Assembly: GCA_963666535.1 (NCBI GenBank)
Contig: OY762913.1
Coordinates: 2,170,001-2,234,000 of the forward strand
Length of the DNA stretch: 64,000 nt
Source of the DNA: G963666535 sp963666535
Lineage (GTDB): Bacteria; Bacillota; Clostridia; Oscillospirales; Oscillospiraceae
Direction of reading: 5' to 3'
The position numbers were made by a program, and so were the translations under genes. The notes under the pieces were generated by a model. That model saw only the letters and a program-made list of their open reading frames with translations, was not told the DNA's origin and did not search any database. This document shows, in pieces, positions 58,644-64,000 of the stretch. How positions within the stretch are numbered: the first letter of the stretch is position 1; each line of letters begins with the position of its first letter.

Positions 58644-60443
58644 CTATTCGCGTGTGCTAATCTGATCAGCCAGCTCGTTCAAATAGAACCAGCGCTCGGT
58701 TTTGGTGTTTAGCTCCGCTTCCAGCTGTTCCATTTGCGCCATAAGCGCCTGCAAACGGACGTAATCGCTGGCGGCCTCGGTCATTTCACTGGAGCATACG
58801 GCAATTCGGGTTTCCAGGGCGGCAATCTCATCATCAATTGTCTTAAATTCCTGCTGTTCTTTAAAAGAAAATTTCAGTTTCTTCGGCTCTTGCGCAACCT
58901 CTTTTGGGGACGATATGGCATGATTTGAGGGGGTGGCTTCCCTTTTGGCCTCAGGCTGTTGTGCAGCCACCCGTTTTCCTGCATAGTCCGTGTAATTGCC
59001 GGTATAGCATGCAATTTTGCCATCTTCCGTCACCTCAAAAATCGAGGTTGCCACTTTATCCAGGAAATAGCGGTCATGGGAAACGGCTATGACCGCACCG
59101 GGGAACGATTCCAGATAGTCCTCCAGAATAGTCAGCGTATCAATATCCAGGTCGTTAGTGGGCTCGTCCAGCAGCAGAATATTGGGGGCCGCGATGAGAA
59201 TGCTCAGCAGATAAAGCCTTCTCCGCTCTCCACCACTGAGTTTGCCGATGGTTGCATATTGCAGATCAGAGGCAAATAAAAATCGTTCCAGCATTTGCGA
59301 TGCGGAAAAGGTTCCTTCGGTCGTTTTAATTTCGCCTGCTATTTCGCTGATAAAATCATAGACCCGCAGGGTAACATCTAATTCTCGGCCCTCCTGCGAA
59401 AAGTAGCCGATCTGAACCGTGGACCCAACCTCTACCGCCCCCTCGTCCGGCATCATCTGTCCCGCAATGATGTTCAGCAGCGTGGATTTACCGGCGCCGT
59501 TTCTTCCCACAATCCCAATCCGGTCATTTCTCTGAATATGATAGGAAAAATGATTGATGACCGTGCGGTGATCAAATGCCTTGGAAATCTCTTTCAACTC
59601 AATCAGTTTTCGACCCAAGCGGCTGGACACGGTAGCCATCTGCACCGTATCGTCCGCTACAGGTTCCGCTTGCTCTTTCAGTGCGTCATACCGTTCTATG
59701 CGCTCGCGGCTTTTGGTTCCGCGCGCTCTGGCCCCGCGCATAATCCACTGGTATTCCCTTTGCAAAATTGCCTGCCGCTTGCGCTCGCTTGCCTGTGCCA
59801 TCTCACCGCGCTGTGCCTTTTGTTCCAGATAGTTTGAATAATTAGCTTCATAGGTCGTTAGCTTCCCATGGGACAGTTCGGTAATGCGGGTTACCACCCG
59901 CTCCAGAAAATAGCGGTCATGCGTGATCATAATAAGCCCGCCGGTCAATCGGCTCAGACGCTGCTCTAACCAAATGACCATTTCGCTGTCAAGATGGTTG
60001 GTTGGCTCGTCCAGAATCAGGATATCCGACGGATGAATCAGCGTAGCCGCAAGGGCCACGCGTTTGCGCTGCCCACCTGACAATGCGCCTATCTTTGCAT
60101 CATAATTCGTGATTCCAAGTCGTGTAAGCATCGTTTTCACTTCGTATTCATTGAGTTCACGAAATTGTGGCGTAAACTCTGCAAACACTTGCTCAAGCAC
60201 GGTAAAATCGTCGTTCATCACCGGGTTTTGAGGCAGATAGGAAATTTGTAAATTTGGGTTCGCGGAAACGAGCCCTGCGTCTGGTGTCTCTACGCCGGCA
60301 AGTATTTTTAACAGCGTACTTTTTCCCGTGCCATTGATCCCAACGATGCCGATTCGGTCACGTTCGTTCAGATACAGGGAAACATCCTGTAACAGCTGCT
60401 TCGCTCCGTAATTTTTAAAAATATGTTCTGCAGATAATAGCAT
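58644..60443 (-). CDS. ABC-F family ATPase
   Basis: 599 residues from the ATG at 60443 (GACAAGGAGAAACC upstream). Two ABC domains without membrane segments: Walker A GIVGINGTGKSTLLKI and GIVGRNGAGKSTLLNI, signatures LSGGQRKRVALAA and LSGGERRRLYLLS, Walker B ILILDEPTNHLDSE and ILLLDEPTNDLDID. The inter-domain linker (REYQWIMRGARARGTKSRER) is the ribosome-probing arm of ABC-F proteins, and a C-terminal coiled coil (EQQEFKTIDDEIAALETRIA) follows. ABC-F proteins act on ribosomes, as translation factors (Uup/EttA-like) or antibiotic-protection factors. The linker does not let me assign resistance; Uup-like is likelier from the C-terminal coil. Confidence 0.92.
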   Translation of the reverse strand: MLLSAEHIFKNYGAKQLLQDVSLYLNERDRIGIVGINGTGKSTLLKILAGVETPDAGLVSANPNLQISYLPQNPVMNDDFTVLEQVFAEFTPQFRELNEYEVKTMLTRLGITNYDAKIGALSGGQRKRVALAATLIHPSDILILDEPTNHLDSEMVIWLEQRLSRLTGGLIMITHDRYFLERVVTRITELSHGKLTTYEANYSNYLEQKAQRGEMAQASERKRQAILQREYQWIMRGARARGTKSRERIERYDALKEQAEPVADDTVQMATVSSRLGRKLIELKEISKAFDHRTVINHFSYHIQRNDRIGIVGRNGAGKSTLLNIIAGQMMPDEGAVEVGSTVQIGYFSQEGRELDVTLRVYDFISEIAGEIKTTEGTFSASQMLERFLFASDLQYATIGKLSGGERRRLYLLSILIAAPNILLLDEPTNDLDIDTLTILEDYLESFPGAVIAVSHDRYFLDKVATSIFEVTEDGKIACYTGNYTDYAGKRVAAQQPEAKREATPSNHAISSPKEVAQEPKKLKFSFKEQQEFKTIDDEIAALETRIAVCSSEMTEAASDYVRLQALMAQMEQLEAELNTKTERWFYLNELADQISTRE

Positions 60444-60660
60444 GGTTTCTCCTTGTCGCAAGCGATTGTCGTTTTCAGCCCGTGATACAATTCATTGGTA
60501 GTATCTATTGTATCATAAAGCAAAAGCAAGCACAAATATAGAAGCATTTAAAAGGCACAAACCAATCTTGTACCGGATAGCATCTTTTCTGCTTCGCACG
60601 CATCACCCCCTCGCATTCAGCCCTGCTTTTTAATTCCAGCAGGCCGTGACTCAATACATT

Positions 60661-60689
60661 TGACGGCAAAACAAGCTGTTTTGCCGTCA
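60661..60689. terminator. Hairpin downstream of the ABC importer operon
   Basis: 13-bp perfect stem TGACGGCAAAACA / TGTTTTGCCGTCA with AGC loop, about 50 bp after the binding-protein stop on the minus strand. No clear U-run, so termination is only probable. The 280-bp gap around it (60462-60741) has no convincing gene. Confidence 0.5.
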
Positions 60690-60741
60690 GATGGTCATAT
60701 TCTACGAACTTCTGCAACTGTGGCTGGGTCCTCACATTTAT

Positions 60742-61749
60742 TCAGCGCACATGATCTACGGCAGTTTGCGCAAATGTATTGTTGATTATCTTATCATAGG
60801 GCGCTTTTTGCGTTAGTTCCCCTGCCTCACTCATGACGGTTTGCAGTTGATCAAATGCCTCTTCCTTTAAAACGGGAGTCAGTGCGTATGCTTCAATTCC
60901 CTTGTAATTCTCAATCGAAGATTCCAGTAATCCAATGTCGGTATCCGGGAAAGAGGGCGCGATCACCGCTGCGATTTCCTCTGCACTGGTTTGATCCACC
61001 CACAGCTGGGCCTTGTAGATCGCATTCACAAATTTCTGAATTAGCTCCGGATTGTTTTCAAGATAGGATTTGCTCGCAAAATATGCCGTATATGGAATTT
61101 CGCCGCTTTCCTGCCCGATGGAAGCAAGGATATACCCTTTCCCTTCCGCTTCGATCATGGATGCGGTGGGCTCAAAAATGGTCACATAATCCCCGTTGCC
61201 CGAGGTAAACGCACCGGCCATCAAGGCAAATTGGATGCTGTCGTCAAACGTCAGGTCAACGCCTGGGACCAGCCCCTTGCTTTTGAGCACATGCTCAAGT
61301 GTCATGTAGGGAACGCCGCCCTTTCGGCCGGGAAGTACTGTGGAGCCTTTCAAATCAGACCATTCGAACTCACTTGCCGGCTCACGTCCCACAAGGAACG
61401 AACCATCTTTCTGTGTCAGCTGTGCAAATACTTCTGCGTAGTCTTCTTTTCCCTCATTATAAACATAGATTGCCGCTTCCGGTCCAGCAAATCCAATCTC
61501 AACCGCCCCAGAAATGACCGCTGTCATCACCTTGTCTGCTCCCTGCCCGTTGGTCAGTTCAATTTCAATTCCTTCCTCCTCAAAAAACCCTTGATTGATT
61601 GCTACATATTGCGGTGCATAAAACACGGAATGGGTCACTTCGCTCAACCTGATTTTTTGCGATTCTTCACTTTTCGTACAACCCGTTGTAATGCTGCTCA
61701 TGAGCACCACTACACATAACAGTCCGATGATTTTAAACTTACGTCTCAC
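60742..61749 (-). CDS. ABC transporter substrate-binding lipoprotein (SsuA/ThiY, NMT1-like)
   Basis: 335 residues. Lipoprotein signal peptide with Cys24 (ITTGC). NMT1/SsuA-type fold: VFYAPQYVAINQGFFEEEGI, NGQGADKVMTAVISGAVEIG, FAGPEAAIYVYNEG, LKGSTVLPGRKGGVPYMTLE. This class binds alkanesulfonates, taurine, nitrate or pyrimidine precursors of thiamine; the sequence alone does not decide. Third gene of the importer operon ATPase-permease-binding protein. Confidence 0.9.
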   Translation of the reverse strand: MRRKFKIIGLLCVVVLMSSITTGCTKSEESQKIRLSEVTHSVFYAPQYVAINQGFFEEEGIEIELTNGQGADKVMTAVISGAVEIGFAGPEAAIYVYNEGKEDYAEVFAQLTQKDGSFLVGREPASEFEWSDLKGSTVLPGRKGGVPYMTLEHVLKSKGLVPGVDLTFDDSIQFALMAGAFTSGNGDYVTIFEPTASMIEAEGKGYILASIGQESGEIPYTAYFASKSYLENNPELIQKFVNAIYKAQLWVDQTSAEEIAAVIAPSFPDTDIGLLESSIENYKGIEAYALTPVLKEEAFDQLQTVMSEAGELTQKAPYDKIINNTFAQTAVDHVR

Positions 61750-61764
61750 TAAAATTCCTCCCGA

Positions 61765-62577
61765 TTACTTCGTCTTAAAATTAAAAATACGATTTGAATA
61801 TTTCTCAAGTAATACAACCGCCTTGTACATCAGACCCGCTACAATTGCCAGTATGATGACGCTGCACATGACAAGATCCATTTGAAATACCTGTCCGCCA
61901 TAGACGATCAGATACCCAAGACCTGCTTTTGACACAAGAAACTCCCCTGCAATTACGCCAACCAACGAGAGCCCGATATTCACTTTAAGCGAATTAAACA
62001 ACGTGTCGGTATTGGATGGAAATACAACCTTTGCAAAAATTTGAGTTCGATTTGCGCCAAAGGTTTTTATCATTTTTATTTTCTCACTGTCTGTGTTGTG
62101 AAAGCCGCTCAGCATTTCCATCACGGTAACAACCAACGAGATGGCAACTGCCACCACGATAATTGCCTGCATGCCGGCCCCTACCCAGATGATGATAACC
62201 GGGCCAAGTGCAATTTTCGGCAAACTGTTTAGGATGACAAGATAGGGTTCCATGACACGCGACGTAAAATTGCTCCACCAAAGGAGAATGGCAATCAGTG
62301 TCCCCAATAGCGTACCGAGCAGAAACCCAACCAACGTTTCAAGGCACGTAACCCCAATGTGCTCCATCAGCCCGTTCGTCATCATATTGGAAAAGGTTTT
62401 TACAATGCGGGAAGGCTGGCTCATAATGAAGCTGTCGATGATTTCCAGCCTTGCCGAAACCTCCCACAACACGATAAGTGCAACCAGGATAAAAAGCTGT
62501 ACCGCAGCAACTAAAATTTTCTGATGTCTAATTCGGCGCAAATATTGAATGCGCCCATTCGATAACCCCTCATACAT
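61765..62577 (-). CDS. ABC transporter permease (SsuC/ThiX type)
   Basis: About 270 residues from the ATG at 62577, overlapping the ATPase stop; an ATG two codons earlier (62583) is equally possible. Six membrane helices, with ILVAAVQLFILVALIVLWEV first, and the BPD-type loop EMLSGFHNTDSEKIKMIKTF then GANRTQIFAKVVFPSN, which couples to the ATPase. Ends TGLMYK..VLLEKYSNRIFNF. Translationally coupled to the ATPase gene upstream. Confidence 0.92.
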   Translation of the reverse strand: MYEGLSNGRIQYLRRIRHQKILVAAVQLFILVALIVLWEVSARLEIIDSFIMSQPSRIVKTFSNMMTNGLMEHIGVTCLETLVGFLLGTLLGTLIAILLWWSNFTSRVMEPYLVILNSLPKIALGPVIIIWVGAGMQAIIVVAVAISLVVTVMEMLSGFHNTDSEKIKMIKTFGANRTQIFAKVVFPSNTDTLFNSLKVNIGLSLVGVIAGEFLVSKAGLGYLIVYGGQVFQMDLVMCSVIILAIVAGLMYKAVVLLEKYSNRIFNFKTK

Positions 62578-63343
62578 GGACATCAAGCTCTTTCCATATC
62601 TCATTAAAGTAGTGACCAAAATTCGAATTATTTCGCCGCTCAAGGGGCGTTTTTACCTCCACAGGAAATTCTATCTTGTGTATGCTTTTGATTCTTGCCG
62701 GACGTTTTGTCAGTACGATAATTCGGTCCGACATGCTGATGCTCTCCGGGATATCATGTGTGACCATAATGGTCGTTTTATTCTCCCGCTTTAGTATCTG
62801 ATAAACATCATCGGTCAGGGCAAGCCTCGTCTGGTAATCCAACGCAGAAAACGCTTCATCCAAAAGCAAAATTTTTGGCCTTACGGCCAAGGTGCGGATC
62901 AGAGCCACCCGCTGCCGCATTCCTCCCGAAAGCTGGGACGGATATTTGTCTTTAAACTCATACAATCCGTAGCTTTTAAGCAGGTCTTCCGTGTATTGAA
63001 TCGTTTCCGGTGTCAGCATTTTTCGCACTTCAAGACCCAGCAACACATTTTTCCAAATACTGCGCCATTCCAACAAATTGTCACTTTGCAGCATATAGCC
63101 AATGTCCTGCGTCATCCCGCAAACCGGGGCGTCATTTATGTATATCGTTCCGCCGGAGGGTACGTATAATCCCGCAATAATAGAGAGCAGAGTAGATTTT
63201 CCGCTGCCGCTTGGGCCAACCACACTAATGTATTCCCCTTCATCAACAGAAAAACTGATCTCCTTGATCGCTTCTATTTCACCGTTTTGAGCCTGATAGA
63301 TTTTGCTGATCCGTTCAACCCATAAAATGGAGCCCAAATTCAT
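62570..63343 (-). CDS. ABC transporter ATP-binding protein (SsuB/TauB/ThiZ type)
   Basis: About 257 residues. The start is uncertain: ATG 63343 is only 2 nt from GGAG, while a TTG at 63337 has 7-nt spacing. Walker A SVVGPSGSGKSTLLSI, Q-loop YMLQSDNLLEWRSI, signature QLSGGMRQRVALIRTL, Walker B ILLLDEAFSALD and switch VTHDIPESI are all present. First gene of the operon. A terminator-like hairpin and a Cys-rich mini-ORF precede it on the same strand. Confidence 0.93.
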   Translation of the reverse strand: MNLGSILWVERISKIYQAQNGEIEAIKEISFSVDEGEYISVVGPSGSGKSTLLSIIAGLYVPSGGTIYINDAPVCGMTQDIGYMLQSDNLLEWRSIWKNVLLGLEVRKMLTPETIQYTEDLLKSYGLYEFKDKYPSQLSGGMRQRVALIRTLAVRPKILLLDEAFSALDYQTRLALTDDVYQILKRENKTTIMVTHDIPESISMSDRIIVLTKRPARIKSIHKIEFPVEVKTPLERRNNSNFGHYFNEIWKELDVHV

Positions 63344-63409
63344 CACTCCGTTTAGTTTTGTATATAACCATTATATGGAGTGAGTTTGAATCCGTGTTTA
63401 GCGAATGGA

Positions 63410-63443
63410 AAACGGAGCACCCGCTTTTGCAGGTGCTCCGTTT
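63410..63443 (-). terminator. Terminator-like hairpin ahead of the ABC importer operon (possible attenuator)
   Basis: 12-bp perfect stem AAACGGAGCACC / GGTGCTCCGTTT with a 10-nt loop. On the minus strand it is followed by TTTTCC. It lies between the mini-ORF at 63507-63596 and the ATPase start at 63343, so it either ends the mini-ORF transcript or regulates read-through into the operon. Confidence 0.65.
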
Positions 63444-63506
63444 CTATTAAATGAATGAAGCGCGAGGCTTTTCACAAACATTTCTACGCATTTTTATGAG
63501 CGGAAC

Positions 63507-63596
63507 TTAGCTGACAGGCCCACAGCAGCAACGCCAACAACGGCCGTTCCAAACCCAGCCACACCGCCAGCAACGGCAGAAGCGTCTACAACACAT
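63507..63596 (-). CDS. Cys/Trp/Arg-rich 29-residue mini-ORF, possible leader peptide
   Basis: ATG at 63596 is 8 nt after a perfect AAAGGAGG. The peptide starts MCCRRFCRCWRC and has 9 Cys, 4 Trp and 6 Arg in 29 residues, including a CCC run near its end. A terminator follows 64 bp later, then the SsuABC/ThiXYZ-like operon. This layout recalls cysteine-responsive leader peptides. Caution: the next frame over the same DNA reads as a smooth Ala/Gly/Val peptide (ASAVAGGVAGFGTAVVGVAA then VGLSAKFRS) but has no start codon after the ribosome site. One indel would make that the true product. Confidence 0.4.
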   Translation of the reverse strand: MCCRRFCRCWRCGWVWNGRCWRCCCGPVS

Positions 63597-63867
63597 AAGG
63601 TACACCTCCTTTCATTGGGATATATACCATATGTGTAATGCCGTTACAGTGCATCCTATTCAATCAGAGCCATTGAAGTTCCTGCCGCGAAAGGAAACCC
63701 TGATTTTCATGGTCGAGCCAGCATCGGCAATCGGCATCTGCCAGGGCTGTTGTCCTGAATTCTGTTAAGCCGGTGGTGTATCAGGTTCATTACTGCGGCT
63801 ACGCTTCCCAACATTTCATGGGAGGAATGCTGAAAATGTGGCGTTGGCTCCCTACGACTTGTTTCAA

Positions 63868-63999
63868 TCACTCCACAAGCCCATACTTCACTTTAATCCT
63901 GTCAAGCTTTTCGATCATCGTGCCGGAGATAAGCCAGAGAAAGATCACCGTGGCGGCGGCGTGGATCAGGTTGAAGGATATCCCCAGTGAGTAAGAGGA
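63868..63999 (-). CDS. ECF-transporter S-component-like membrane protein, C-terminal end only
   Basis: The last 43 codons of a minus-strand gene that enters from the right edge, ending TGA at 63868-63870. It reads SLGISFNLIHAAATVIFLWL (a membrane helix with the Asn-x-x-His-Ala pattern), then ISGTMIEKLDRIKVKYGLVE. This resembles the end of S components of energy-coupling-factor vitamin transporters, where the final helix is followed by a short basic tail. The identification is from memory of that pattern and the fragment is short. No gene was seen between it and the mini-ORF (63597-63867). Confidence 0.5.
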   Translation of the reverse strand, partial: SSYSLGISFNLIHAAATVIFLWLISGTMIEKLDRIKVKYGLVE

Positions 64000-64000
64000 C

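Noticed and set aside
60505..60735. Minus-strand frame of 76 codons between the ABC-F gene and the importer operon
   Set aside because: It overlaps the 13-bp hairpin, has no ribosome site and no recognised sequence.
63601..63867. Possible TPP or cobalamin riboswitch upstream of the ABC importer
   Set aside because: Short similarities (GAACCTGAT, TCAGGA) were seen on the minus strand, but the conserved cores of either class are not present in order.

Overview
The window looks like chromosomal DNA of a spore-forming, anaerobic, fairly GC-rich Clostridia species, most likely Oscillospiraceae (Flavonifractor / Intestinimonas / Lawsonibacter type). The evidence is a GerAB germination permease, an IreB-type regulator, a butyryl-CoA:acetate CoA-transferase, many 4Fe-4S/flavin proteins, strong AGGAGG-type ribosome sites and sigma-A promoters with 17-bp spacers. 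This placement is inferred from gene content and no database was searched.

Layout. 1-2.3 kb: 3' part of pheT and a convergent terminator. 2.4-6.9 kb: a UroD/MtaA-like protein and a sodium:solute symporter, divergent from a PucR-type regulator. 7.4-11.8 kb: gerAB, the wreck of a mobilisable element (frameshifted relaxase, small Cys-rich ORFs), then small genes, three of them behind sigma-G/F-like promoters, and a copper-storage-like protein with 21 Cys. 11.8-16 kb: an accessory patch with an IS1595-family element, a broken EFR1-type ferredoxin/flavodoxin gene, a second PucR-type regulator and three copies of a short inverted-repeat element (MITE-like). 16-27.3 kb, minus strand: housekeeping genes coaD, rsmD, uvrC, rpoC and rpoB, with rpoBC driven by its own consensus promoter. 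27.5-31.4 kb: small conserved genes, an NlpC/P60 hydrolase, a DMT exporter and ireB. 31.5-32.6 kb: a decayed IS3-family element. 32.6-39.4 kb: DUF169 protein, coaX, threonine aldolase, glnS, butyryl-CoA:acetate CoA-transferase, acetyltransferase. 39.5-45.5 kb: a redox/sulfur module (trxA, a four-domain CoA-disulfide-reductase/rhodanese/TusA/DsrE fusion, a CoA-binding protein, a Crp/Fnr regulator, a ferredoxin) split by an intact IS256-family insertion with an 8-bp target duplication. 45.7-48.8 kb: a TRAP binding-protein pseudogene, two lipoproteins and a serine-recombinase remnant. 48.8-57.7 kb: a complete Dpp/Opp-type ABC transporter divergent from an acetamidase/formamidase, an M42 peptidase and an Asp/Glu racemase-family protein, which reads as an uptake-and-degradation locus for peptides or amides. 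57.7-64 kb: flavodoxin-family protein, ABC-F ATPase, an SsuABC/ThiXYZ-type ABC importer preceded by a tiny Cys-rich ORF and a terminator, and the end of an ECF-transporter S-component-like gene.

The most interesting items are: (i) a family of at least four MITE-like elements, one of which splits the EFR1-type gene so cleanly that removing it with one target copy restores the reading frame; (ii) the sulfur/redox module, with a palindrome centred near -42 of a trxA promoter and a Crp/Fnr gene that appears to start with ATC; (iii) the Cys-rich mini-ORF plus terminator ahead of the ABC importer, a possible attenuator; and (iv) the small genes with sporulation-type promoters.
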